A DNA stretch of 64,000 bases from Varanus komodoensis (lineage: Eukaryota > Chordata > Lepidosauria > Squamata > Varanidae), in NCBI RefSeq assembly GCF_004798865.1, contig NW_025335269.1, positions 17,994,793 to 18,058,792 on the forward strand. Direction: 5' to 3'. The position numbers and the translations under genes are program-made. Shown here piece after piece: positions 11,206-21,960 of the stretch (position 1 is the stretch's first letter; the number at the start of each line of letters is the position of its first letter). A model generated the notes under the pieces. That model saw only the letters and a list, made by a program, of their open reading frames with translations, searched no databases and was not told the origin of the DNA.

Positions 11206-14200
11206 TAGGCAAAATACCCAGGATACAGAAGTGCTCCAACACCTTTCCCATCCCTAATGCACAATTTCCAACTATTTCTGTGGGTGCTGCATTCCATAGA
11301 CCAAGGGCAGTCAGAAGGTACTACTGAACTGAAATCCCACCTCCACCTTCAGTTAGGCTGCTGAAAAAAAGACGGCTCTGAGGAAAACTAGGTGTGAATT
11401 TTTGTTCTGGGCTAACCATGTATTCAGAAGCACCCTGTCCTTAACTGTCATTATATGCCTGACCTTCTTTCTGAACCATCATTTTGCCTCTGGCTCTGGC
11501 TGGTGGATCTCAGGTTTCTCCTACAAATCCTTGTAAAACTTGCAAGCTTCCCCCATTGATAAAATTGAGGGCCAGCCAGCTTTTGGTAATTTCTACAATG
11601 ACCACATTATTCTCAAGGTAACCTTTAACAACAAGGTAAAGATACATGTTTCTTATTCCACAAGACTCTAACCTTAGTGACTTTAAACTTCTTTTACTTT
11701 CAAACTGGAAGAAAACTGTCATGGGCCTTAGAATCTGAAAGACCGAGTGATGTTTTAACAGAGCTGAGAGATGCAGATACTGTGATTAGAGGTCATCCAA
11801 TGTGGAGGAGGCAGCTCTGCACCATTACAAAGGGAACTGTTAACAGCTTGCAGACAGGAGCATGGCTAACATAATGCTAAAATTACATACATGTGTCAGA
11901 TATCTCGTATTTGCATTGGTGCTCATACAGTGAAATGTCAGAGCTGTGTCTTCAAACAATACATTTCGGAGTTAATACTGGTACGTGAAGGCTAGAAATA
12001 GCAATGGGGTTATAGCATGCAAATATTTCCTATTAAGCATAATATATGCATATAATATATGCTGACCAGGGGGGCAGGGGGAAAATTCATGTAGTCATGA
12101 ATTTTCTGTCTTTCCTGCAGAGCTCAAGGAGAAATAGATGAAGATTTTGTTAAAAGTAAAACATAGAAAATAGACTCAAGGAGAATCAATTATTGGATGA
12201 AAGATCTGATCAGGTCATCAGCTGACTGCATGATGCGCAAAAGTGTGGGGAGGAGGTCATACATAAGCTCTGCCTCCAATGTCTCTGTGGGCATGTTCCC
12301 CGTTAGGCATCTATACACATAGGTCCGACCAGGTCTTTTAAAGACACTTGACAGATCCCTTGCAGCTATGAACCCAGCCACTTTAAAGCAAAGGAGTGTC
12401 AAAAGCCATCTGTCAGTGTTCCTGAATGTGAAGGAACAGAACTGGATTTATTTTTGTATATACTTTGGGGTTCGGCTTATGGGGTTAAATGCTTTGGGGA
12501 TGTCTATCCATCAGTTTCAGCCAAAAGAGCAACTGTTTACATAGCCATTAGAAGACAAGGGGTGTGGTTAAGAAGTCAGAGGTTTGCAGCAGGCTCAAGA
12601 GAAGATGAGGTTGGCAGGAGTTCAAACAGAAGGGGAGAAGAGGGAGTCAAGGGGGCAAAAGTTGAATTTGATCTGAGGAGTACAAATCTCTGTTCAGGAA
12701 ACCAAAGGTGTGCAGAAGGCACAAGTTAAAACTTTAAAGAAGCACAGATGTCTGCAGGGGAAGAAAAAAATGCAAGGTTTGCAGCAGGCAATGGAAGGTC
12801 AGGGGAAGAACTCCAGAAAAGTAATTTAGAACAAAGATCACACAGCCTCCTGATTGTTTGGCATTGAAGAATGTAAATAACTGGATTTAAGATTAAAAGC
12901 CTAAAGCAGAAATACAGAAAAAGAAAGTAGAAGGAAAGAAGGCCACAAAGAGGTAGAACTGCTGGAACTGAAGAACCTAGTAAGAGAAAGTTGGATTTAA
13001 AACAGTAAGATCATGTTTGGATAAGGGATCTGGAGACAGTAAGGATCCTGTTGAATTAGATTAGCAAGATGTGTTTATCTCTGCATGTTTTATTATCTGA
13101 TATATGTATTTGTGTGCAGTGTGCATCTGTGTGCGTGTATGGGGTGGAGATTTCCACCTGGTGGCAGCCAAAAGGCCACAGAAAGGGAAGGAGCAAAAAG
13201 GAGGGAACACACTATTTTGCCTTTCTTCCCTTCTGCTCAAAGAGGAGGGCATGACTGGTCTGTGGCACCAGGTACATCTACAACTCCATCAATGTGTGTG
13301 CCTGCCCACAGCATAATTTAAAAGGGAAAAAAACAAACCATTGTCTCAAAGAATGTACAAATCAAGTTATGGCCGTGTATTTGTGGGGGTGGGTGTACAA
13401 GACAACAAAGGAAGGGAAGTTTGTGATACAGTAATTGGAAACTGATGTTCCAAGAAAAAAACGGTGGGGGGGGAGGGGCATCAAAAGCCTCACTAAGCAC
13501 GTGCAGGCCCTTGGCTATGCCTAAAGCAGCTTTTGGGATTGTTGCCAATCTGTGCTGGGGTGGAGGGTGTTCCCTCTCCCCTTGAAAAACAATTTAGAAG
13601 GCATGCCAGTTTGAGTTTTACATTTTTCATTGTTCTCGTCTTCCTTAGTCCTGCTCCTCTGCTTCTAAACAGGATTAACTAAGGGAGGGGGGATATATTT
13701 AGAAAGACAAAAAGTAGCAAATGAACAGAAAGGTTAGGAAGGAGTTATAAAAGAAATGAAGGGATAAGGGAAAGAAAGGAGGCAGTTAAATTAAATCTGG
13801 CTGTAATTATCCTTGTCGCTTTTCATCTCAAGGGGAGGGGGGGCAGATGGGTGAACAAGCAATAAAGCAGAGGCCAAGGATTTTAGAGTAATTAATTCAT
13901 TGTTAGGATTGTCTCCTATTCTTCAGCCTAGGAAGAAACCCAGATAAAAAGGAGAGCAAGTTATTAGCATAATTAGTCATTGTTCTAATCATAAAAACAG
14001 ATATAAGGAAGTATGCAGAAAAATAATTACTTCATTGGCTGGTTTCCTCCTGTTTCAAATATTGTAATGGATGGGCGTGCTTTAGACTGAATCAATTGAA
14101 AAGTATATTGGAAAACTTAGAATATTTGAAAAGATTCATAGACGAGGAACAGGACAGATACAGAATAAGCAACTCAAGGGAAACCTGGGCATGTTGAATC

Positions 14201-14271
14201 AGGACAAACAAACAAAACCCCAAAGAAGCTCAATTCAATGAAATACAAAAAGATAATGTATTTTTCTTTTT
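11206..14271. other. Unassigned unique sequence with purine-rich recurring motif
   Basis: Most of this 3-kb interval matches nothing I know. Between 12540 and 13000 the DNA is purine-rich and the core AGGTTTGCAGCAGGC appears at 12580-12594 and again at 12775-12789, with a diverged form AAGGTGTGCAGAAGGC at 12705-12720. A TG-rich run lies at about 13100-13140. From about 13840 to 14110 the DNA is AT-rich and free of recognisable repeats, with TAATTAATTCATTG-type words. A 70-codon minus-strand frame at 12190-12402 has no domain I know. Confidence 0.45.
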
Positions 14272-14331
14272 GGTGCCAAAGGAAAACATATTTACTTGGG
14301 CCCTAGCATAAAGATGTTTTCCTTTGGCACC
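14272..14331. other. Perfect 18-bp hairpin with 24-base loop
   Basis: GGTGCCAAAGGAAAACAT at 14272-14289 is matched without error by ATGTTTTCCTTTGGCACC at 14314-14331. The loop between them (14290-14313) contains GGGCCC. The total length of 60 bases is near that of a microRNA precursor, but the stem lacks the bulges and the length typical of one. It could equally be the remnant of a small palindromic element. No function can be assigned from the sequence alone. Confidence 0.55.
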
Positions 14332-14448
14332 TTGGAAAATTATCCTCTTTCTGCATTTCGTGCATGTCAACTTCAGACCAGCTGTGCCCACTTGTGGCTC
14401 ATCCAAGGAGAACACGCATCCCACGACTGATGTGCTAACGCAATAATC

Positions 14449-14690
14449 ATTTATTTATTTATTTATTTTTCAATTTATATCCTGCCTTTTTCCTACAAAG
14501 GGCTCAAGGCAGCTTACATCATTCTCCTCTTCCATCTTATCCCCACAACAACCCTGTGAGGTAGGTTGGGCTGAGAGTCTGTGACTGGCCCAAAGTCACC
14601 CAGTTGGCTCCATGGCCGAGTGGGGACTCGAACCCGGATCACCTGAGTCCCAGTCCCACACTCTTAACCACTACACCACCCTGGCTCTCA
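14449..14690 (-). repeat. tRNA-derived SINE (family A), full length, well preserved
   Basis: On the minus strand the element starts with AGAGCCAGGGTGGTGTAGTG (A-box region), has GGGTTCGAGTCCC as an intact B box with its CpG (14623-14635), then CGGCCATGGAGCC, GGCCAGTCACAGACTCTCAG, CCTCACAGGGTTGTTGTGG, and TGAGCCCTTTGTAGGAAAAA. It ends GGATATAAATTG followed by a run of AAAT units (14449-14468). With the 15.8-kb copy it is the best preserved in the window. The intact pol III box suggests a younger insertion. It encodes no protein. Confidence 0.92.
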
Positions 14691-15718
14691 TTGTTTAGTC
14701 GAGTCTTTATAATGCTACCCTTCTCATTAAAACAGTACAGAAAAGCTGCAAGTCATGGTAAAATACTGCTGAAACTATAAGAGCACAATAAACCATTGGG
14801 GTGGCCCAAGGCATGTTGCTGTCAGAGGTGGAGAAAATGGCAACCCCCCCTCACTTTGTGCCATGTAGAGAAGCTGGTTGGACTGGCAGTTGAGCCTTAC
14901 TTTAGTACTGGTGACAGGACAGGATCCTGTGCTATCCCTGAAGACAACCAGTAGTGCAGAGGAGCAAGGAGGCTATGTGGAAAACTTAGCTGTTTCCTCA
15001 ATATCTCATCAGTGCTCCCTGTCCCCCAACATCTGTTGCTTGAGGCAGTGGTTCATTCTGCCCAGTGGTCCGGCCATCCCTGGTTAGTCCATGGGCAGAT
15101 GTGAAAAGACCTCCTGTAATTAACTGAAGCTACCTTAGAAGGAAGCCTCTTGCTGTTGTCAGGCCAGGACAAGTACAAGAAGGGAATTTCATTTCTCCGG
15201 CCTGTTTTTACCATTTTTTCCTCTAGATGGGCCTCTGAGCCTATCTAAGAAGGCACACTGCCAGGGTCTGACCTGAGAATGGAGAGGTCATGGGATTTCT
15301 CATATCCTCAGCTGTCCTACCCTCTTCACCCAACAGACTACCCAATTTGCCTTCCCTGTGAGGTCACTTGTGTGACCTTGGGAAGCAGCTGGTGCAGATG
15401 TTTTTGCGGCATCTGTGAAAGAGGGTTGGTAGTGGGATCAGAACTCAGCATCCCTCTCCTGGGACTATAGCAGAGTCCATTACCTTGGGAGGGTGACTCT
15501 GAAGAATTCCATGTTCTCAGGATGATCTTCCAGGAATCATAGGATTGCTCTTTCAGTATTAGGATTTTTGCAGAGGAAGGCAGTCCTTCAGAGAGATCTG
15601 ACTCCCAAAGGTAAGGCTTTAAAAGTAGACCTGGCCTTTCAGTGTAACTATTGACACTTTGAATTGTGCATGGAAATGGACAGGAGCCAGTACAGTTACA
15701 GGCCAGGCAGAAGGGTGA
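14691..15718. other. Unassigned unique sequence
   Basis: No exon or repeat recognised. A 155-codon minus-strand frame at 15338-15805 ends inside the interval but begins in the inverted-repeat/SINE junction downstream, has no known domain and is overlapped by shorter plus-strand frames. I treat it as chance. Confidence 0.5.
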
Positions 15719-15774
15719 GGAACCTGTGACCTTCCAGATGTTGTTGGAGTATGTTGTGCTGCAGTCAGTTAACA
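15719..15774 (+). repeat. Left part of inverted-repeat DNA element, ends at a SINE
   Basis: The text GGAACCTGTGACCTTCCAGA followed by TGTTGTTGGAGTA matches the left end of the same DNA element seen at 8.3 and 49.15 kb. The match fades by about 15765 and a SINE begins at 15775. No right half is found on the far side of the SINE, so the element was truncated before or during the SINE insertion. Confidence 0.6.
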
Positions 15775-16015
15775 AGAGCCAGTGTGGTGTAGTGGTTAAG
15801 AGCATGGGACTGGGACTCAGACGATCTGGGTTCTAATTCCCGCTCAGCCATGGAACCAACTGGGAGACTGGGTCACAGACTCTCAGCCCAACCTACCTCA
15901 CAGGGTTGTTGTTGTGGGGATAAGATGGAGGAGAATGATGTAAGCTGCCTTGAGCCCTTTGTAGGAAAAAGGCAGGATATAAATCCAAAAATAAATAAAA
16001 ATAAATAAATAAGTA
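15775..16015 (+). repeat. tRNA-derived SINE (family A), full length reference copy
   Basis: This is the clearest plus-strand copy. The head is AGAGCCAGTGTGGTGTAGTG with GTTAAGAGCATGGGACTGGG after it. The B-box region is GGGTTCTAATTCC (15828-15840). Then come CTCAGCCATGGAACCAACTG, the GGGTCACAGACTCTCAGCCC block, CCTCACAGGGTTGTTGTTGT, the tail GCCTTGAGCCCTTTGTAGG, AAAAAGGCAGGATATAAATC, and an AAATAAAT repeat to 16015. A tRNA-like promoter head, a unique body and a LINE-like tail are the three standard SINE parts. Confidence 0.93.
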
Positions 16016-16540
16016 AAATCTTTGAATGCTAACTGTACAGCTAGCACCTAAGAGAGAAGACAGTCCTGGTCTGAATATAAGTCAATTGATAGATTCTGAA
16101 AACAGAGGTCTTGTAAGGTATGCCTAAATCAGTTGAAGTATCTTGAATGGCTACACTAAAGTACCACCCACCCACCCACACACTCCTAAGATAGGGACAA
16201 TCTTAAGAAACTATATACTAGCTAGCTTGTTATATTAGCTTCGTGATTACTGCTTTAAACCTACTCTTCCATTCAGTTGTCTTGATTGTATCACCCAGGT
16301 CAGATGGATATTGATCTCATACCTATATTGGTGGCTTTTACGGAGATGTGAGATATTGGACATACCCAATAGAAAGTAGCCCACTGGTATAAGAAGTATC
16401 TAGACCTATGAAAAGTAATGACAATCATGGATATTTGAGGCAGGAAAAACCAAACTGCCACATGTTCTTTTTGCCCTTTTCTGTCTACGAATTTTGTCTA
16501 GTGAACATTAGAAATGCAAAACTCCACTGGAACTTGAACT
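16016..16540. other. Unassigned unique sequence
   Basis: AT-rich with a short CCCA-rich run at about 16168-16184. No repeat body or exon recognised. Confidence 0.5.
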
Positions 16541-16559
16541 GAACTTCTGGGCCTGACAT

Positions 16560-17040
16560 AAGGACCACAGAGCCTTGGCAAACTACAGTTCCCAGAGTTC
16601 TTCTTCATGTTCTCTGTGCATCACACATATGGGTACTGCGCCTGTGCAGTGCCTAAGTTCAGGAAGATTCTCCTAGCCTAACAGTTTTTGGCAGGAACCC
16701 CATCTCTCCCCCTTAGTATAAATAGGTGGGGCTCCCACCCTGTACCATTCTGCTTTCAACCGCCATTTGCTGTGCCTCAGGACTCTTCTGGCTCTTCCGA
16801 CTAGTTTCCATTTACCTCACATAGGGTAAGTGGAGCAGTAGTCCCAAACAGAGTGGGGGAAGTGGCTGTCCATCTCTGTTTATTATATACATGTGGTCTG
16901 TGCTCTATGTCTAGGGATCTATATCATCTTCTCCCTAGAAAATCCCCAAGCACTAGTAAGAAGGAAGAACATTAATTAAGCTTACCAGGCATGAGGATTC
17001 ATTGGATGAGCCAGGGAGCTGATCTCCATCAACGGTAAGT
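16560..17040 (+). promoter_or_regulatory. Promoter-like module, probably from a mobile element
   Basis: The parts lie in a plausible order. An NRF1-like GC box TGCGCCTGTGCA is at 16637-16648. A TATA box TATAAATA is at 16717-16724. A pyrimidine-rich stretch follows at 16745-16815, then a GTAAGT splice-donor-like site at 16826-16831. A TAG acceptor-like site after CTTCTCCC lies at 16936-16938 and a second GTAAGT at 17035-17040. No host open frame is attached. The layout resembles the 5' end of a transposable element transcription unit. I cannot name the family, and a retroelement origin is possible. It should be treated as a fossil promoter. Confidence 0.4.
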
Positions 17041-18483
17041 CCTTGAGTTCCCCAGTTCATTTAGTTAGTGTGTGATCCAAGCAGGATCAGGTACCCTTAC
17101 AGAGGGTGGATCTGTAACCTAAACAGCTAGCAAAGGACAGTCCTCTTTTTCAAGGTGTCCTTTGATGAGCTGTCCAGTCCAAGTCAAAAACTATATGGAA
17201 GGGACCTTCAAATTATGAACACTGGAACCACAGACTCAGCAAACACGAAGCTCACCTATGGTGAAAAATCTTGTATGTCTATTTAAATAAGCCATCCAGA
17301 GACTTTTTATTAATGAATGGCATAGAAAAGTTGTAAATAAATAAATAAATAAATAATAGCTATTATTTCTACATGAAACCATACACTTACAGTGGCATAT
17401 GCAAACGTTATGCAAACTAGTGTCCTCTTTATGGTACATTTCTTCTTGGTGATGAATAAGTGGCCGCTGCGATGTATCTCGAGAGTTGATGGCATCTAGA
17501 ATATAGGCAGGATGCTAAATCACTACTTGCATCTTTTCTGGTGGTTGCAAAATCCAGCATAGTAACCAGGTCATGCATTTCAATAGCCATCTGTCTCTCA
17601 AAGTAAAATAGCTGCCATGAAGAAAGATGACACTCAATACTTGCAGGAACATTATATATTGTTGAAGATGCAGAAGGAGATCATTCATCCAACAGTTGGA
17701 AGCTAATTACAAGTGATTGTTTTCCATGTTGCTAGGAATATGCCACAGAGCAACAGCTGTCAGTCTTCTCCCCAGCCCACACAAACGGGCCACATGCTAC
17801 CTGCACTGACCACTTGAAATTTGGTGGACCACATATGCTTTAAAAAAATAAATGGATCAATCTATAAATCAAAGTATATATATGACCCATCTTTTATAAC
17901 TTTTTCCTTCAAGTGCTGAATTACTGTCAAATATATTGCGGTTTTATTTGTTTATTTTAGAACAGCATATTCTGCTTCCCACTTTTAAAATCCTGAAGTA
18001 GTTCACAGCATATTACAAAACAATATATCATGAAAAGCATAACAGCATTTTGATAAGTTGATGGCTTGGAAAATGGATAAACTATTTATCCAGGGTAAAC
18101 TAGTCAAGTTTTTAGCAATTATCCAAAGCAATAGCATTGATACCTGATGTTTTCAAGAAACAAATTAGGCGACTGCACTAGTCCCGACATTGTCTGAAGG
18201 AATTATTTTGAGTTCCAGCTCCAGAATTCTGCAATCTTGTGATCCTGAAGCTTGCCTCCTTCTGGGCCAGCTGCCTTCTCTGAGGTTGCAAGTCTAGCTC
18301 AGAGTGGAGAAAAAGGAATGGGAAAGGGAGGAGACTGAGGCCAAGAAACCACATTGACACCACCCTGTATCCCAGCCTCCTTCTTTCTTCTTCCCTGGGG
18401 CTTTAGATGGCTGAACAAGGCCTTTTAGATAAAGATCAGGGCATGAGGTGTGGCAACACCAGAGATCACCACCACCATGCCAA
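17041..18483. other. Unassigned sequence with TAAA microsatellite
   Basis: The stretch from 17041 to 17330 may continue the element above, but nothing identifiable is seen. A TAAA repeat lies at 17334-17356. From about 17940 to 18060 the plus strand resembles the reverse complement of a LINE or SINE 3' tail (TTTATTTGTTTATTTTAG then ACAAAACAATATA), too decayed to classify. From 18178 to 18480 nothing was recognised. Confidence 0.45.
17334..17356. repeat. (TAAA)n microsatellite
   Basis: Nearly six TAAA units in tandem. It may be the end repeat of a lost retroposon, since the bases before it (CATAGAAAAGTTG) resemble a retroposon tail. Confidence 0.9.
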
Positions 18484-21400
18484 TTTTTTTTGGATAAAAT
18501 TTATAAAGATCCGTAACACTAATATGTGATATACGTATATCACATATCCCTATGTGTTGGTATATAACGAAATATAACAAAATATTCTACTGTTATTAAG
18601 AATTGTTCTGCATATTCTTCAACAAAGGCACCCCAAGTATACGTATACAGTATTTATCCATGTGTAGGTTATGCCTAAAGGCCACCAGTTCAAAAATCGA
18701 AAGTTTCATTAAATCCTCCATTTGTTGTACAATGGCAGGTGTCCCTTTATCTTTCCAAGGTTGCAATATTACTGCTTTAGCTGTCAAAAGGCATGAAAAA
18801 TCTGTTTACACTGACATTGTGTTAAATTCCCAGAGACAGGTAGATGATTCAAAAGAACATGTGCATCCTTAAATATTTCATCACAAGATTTATCTGAATT
18901 ATTACCTCCTCCCAAGAAGAGAAACATTAGCAGCATGTTAACACCTCCGACAATTGGCTAATTTAATTAAGAAAAGTTATGGTGTCCAGTATATGTGAAA
19001 CATCAGTTTTGCCTTAGGCATAGCCTAAGATCCAAAACCCCTTCTGAAATAGATAGTGAAGTAAATAATACATATTTATACACATGAATTATAGGCCAGT
19101 ATAGCTCCTCAACCTCACTTTCAAGCTGTAAAATTAGCAGGAACAAAACTAGATTCCAATGAATGCTTCAATTGCTTGTAATGTCATATGATCATAGCTG
19201 GCAATTTATATTTAGCATGCAAAGCAGAAAACAGCAAAAACTTACCATCATGACTGACAAGCAGATCCAAAATAAAATCAGCCTTTCTATCCAAATCTAC
19301 CAAACAAACATTTCCTTGCCAATCCTTCAGTACAGATTTCCCCATAAATTTAATTTTGTATGTGAAAATGCACCATGCTGCAATCAATGTGAAAATGAAT
19401 GCCACTGCTGTCTAGCTGCCATACTTGGCGTAGGCACATTATTTAAGTTGTTGAGAGCCCAATGCAATCTATCTGGGTAGAGGATCTAGAAATGATGATT
19501 GCAAAACTGATCAGGGAGAAGATCTAAGTGGAAAATGCCAAAATCTAGCGCAAGTGAACAAATAGGCCCGATAGTATAAAGAAAGAACAGGAAGGCCAAT
19601 CTGCATTCTTTCATCGAAAATTGCACCCCTTTCAAGGATATTTGTGTTGGAGTGAAACCTGATAAAGATTTTCAAAGCAAAACCTTAAGTTTCTAGACAT
19701 ACTTTCCAGGTTTAAATAGAGGAATACCACACAAAACATAAACAATTTAAGGTAATAAATTCATTTCAAGTTTATTTACCCTACTCATAGACTGAGCTTT
19801 AAAGATACCAACCTGTCAATGTCCTCTGAGATCTTATATACTTTAACTGAACCTAATAATTTGTGATACATCTCTAGGAACAAGCATTCCAAACTAGGTA
19901 ATATACTCAGAAAAAGTCTAAATTGCCAAATAACTGTAGATCATTCCCAGAAGCCTTCTAATTCTGACCAGTTAATGGAATATCTAGAAAAATATTTGAA
20001 TTGAAATTATTAATAAACTGCATCACAGCAGGAAGTTGACTAGAGATCCAAAATAAACAATAATAGATCATCAGTATATAAAATATATTCTAATGCATTG
20101 TGCACAAATCTATTAATATTAGGATTTTGTCAAATGGTGCAAACCAAAGGGCTTCAAACCTAAATCAAATATCTTTGGGGAAAGAGGACAGCCCTGTATA
20201 GTAACTCTCTTTAGGAAAAAAACCTCACACACACTCAGGCATGAGTCCATTGTTCCTCCCTCTAGTTCTGGAAGTTAACATACATCTATTTAAATATTAA
20301 ATGTTAACCCATTTCTGAAATACTACAGAAAACCCCAAATTTCTCAATGTGGCAAAGATACATTTTCTATAAATTTTATTGAAGGCCTTCTCTGTATCCA
20401 GTGAGATAACTGCATCTCTGCCTATTCTATGCCTATTAAATGAAATCAGATCCAAACTCAGTCTAAGATTATCAGCACCTTGCCTATTTTTAATGAATCC
20501 CATCTGATTCAGTTGGACTAATATTGTAACAAACTGTAGTCTCAGTCAAAATTGCAGTTAATATTTTAATATCAACATTGATCAATGAAATAAAGTAATA
20601 ATAGCACAGAGGATTTGTGGTTTGGTTTCCTATTTGGTTTAGGAATTACTGCAATCTAAGTATCACCAAGTGCTCACAAAAGAGAACCTAATTCAGAAGC
20701 AGAGTTATACAAACAGTCAAGTTTGGCTACTAGAAAGCTGGGAAATATTTTATACCACTTAATTGGAAATCCACCTGGACCAGATGCTTTACACATTTTC
20801 ATGTTACTGCTTTGGTAATTTCATCAATCCACAAAGGTGCCATTAAAACTGCCTTTGTAACATACTATCTAGATGGGAAGATAACCTGGGGGTGGGGGAG
20901 AAAAGAATATTCTGCTCATTACAAAGCCACTGCTATACAATCCTGAATATTTTTAATTGAAAATTTATATTTTTAGGATTGATCTTGCCTCTATCTTGAA
21001 TTGCTTGAATAGTGTTTCAGTATTTATGCTGACAAAGGCAATTTGCCAATATCTTACTGGGCTATTCTCCCAATATATCTGTCTCAAATAGCAAATTCTA
21101 TGTGCTGTATTTTTCTTTAAAAAAATACACCATATATTTAACATGCTGCACCTCTTGAAAAAGTTGTGCATTTAGAGAGGTTGCAAAGAGACTTGTAAGA
21201 GTTTTCAACCTATCACTTAAGAGCTATTTGTTATTCCCCCTTTTAATTTATTTTTATGTGAAACAAAAGTAATACTTCAGCCCTGAATGGCAGCTTTACT
21301 AGCCTCCCATTGAGTGAAACATGAGTGAGTTGTAGTACCCTCATCGATTTTGGAATATTCTTGCAGCTCAGTAAATATCTATTTTTTAAAATACCATTTA

Positions 21401-21960
21401 ACTAGGAAACATTAGAGGACCAAAACTCAGAAGGCCTTGGGCTATTTCTAAGTAGCAGATCCAAAAAACATGGGCATAGTCTGATACTCCCAATATTTCA
21501 ATCTTACATTCTGTGATTTGTCATAATGGGGGTATGGAAACTAAAAAGTAATCCAACCAGAAGCAATTGTGCTGGACAGAAGATATACATATATCCTCTC
21601 TCTCATCCACATGCCATATTTGCCATCAGTCCACCTGAGCAAATTCTGGCATGTTGGTCTGGATTACGAATCTCAGCATTGCTTTCCTCTTGGGACTGGT
21701 GTATTACTGTCCAGGAGAGGAATTAAGGTCTTGTTAAAATCCCCCTCCCCACAGTCACACAATTATATATTGTATAAAGCAATTTGCTCAGACATTTATG
21801 AAACATGGCTGGAGAGTTATTCTTGGACTCCTATCAAAGCCATTGCCTTCGCATACAAAACCAACTATCAGAATCAATGGCCTGTTGAACTGAAAAAAAA
21901 AAACCCAGTTCACGGATTCCGATAACTACCTCTTTAAACCTGGTTGGAGTATGTGTGGCA
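18484..21960 (-). mobile_element. L1 LINE fragment, ORF2 region plus 3' end
   Basis: Signature pieces of L1 ORF2 occur in the right order on the minus strand. GEGDFN near 21730-21757 stands where L1 endonuclease has GGDFN. LDYFLVS near 21520-21545 and GVSDYAHVFW downstream match the end of the endonuclease (DYFLVS ... SDHAPV). LVQVDFQLS near 20775 stands where L1 has PGPDGFP. ISLINVDIKILTAIL (about 20545-20592) and GFIKNRQGADN with LDTEKAFN (20297-20503) are reverse transcriptase blocks. AKAVILQPWKDKGTP (18740-18787) matches the C-terminal region. The element ends at an A-rich tail near 18484. Many stops and frame changes are present, so it is an old, dead copy. The 5' boundary near 21960 is approximate. 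Confidence 0.85.
18522..18547. repeat. Perfect 26-bp palindrome in L1 3' region
   Basis: ATATGTGATATAC at 18522-18534 is followed directly by its exact reverse complement GTATATCACATAT at 18535-18547. It lies between the L1 C-terminal coding remnant and the A-rich tail. It could be a chance expansion of AT-rich DNA or a structural feature of this L1 3' UTR. Confidence 0.8.

Noticed and set aside
12190-12402. 70-codon minus-strand frame that looked like a possible exon
   Set aside because: The residues are varied and not low-complexity, but I recognised no family and found no clean splice acceptor or donor at its ends.
14600-14690. tRNA gene on the minus strand
   Set aside because: The A and B boxes are those of a SINE head. 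The SINE body and tail follow directly and the same head recurs in other SINE copies.
15338-15805. 155-codon minus-strand frame
   Set aside because: It starts inside the SINE and inverted-repeat DNA and has no domain.
15775-15850. tRNA gene on the plus strand
   Set aside because: It is the head of a full-length SINE; the cloverleaf cannot close and the downstream body is the family A consensus.
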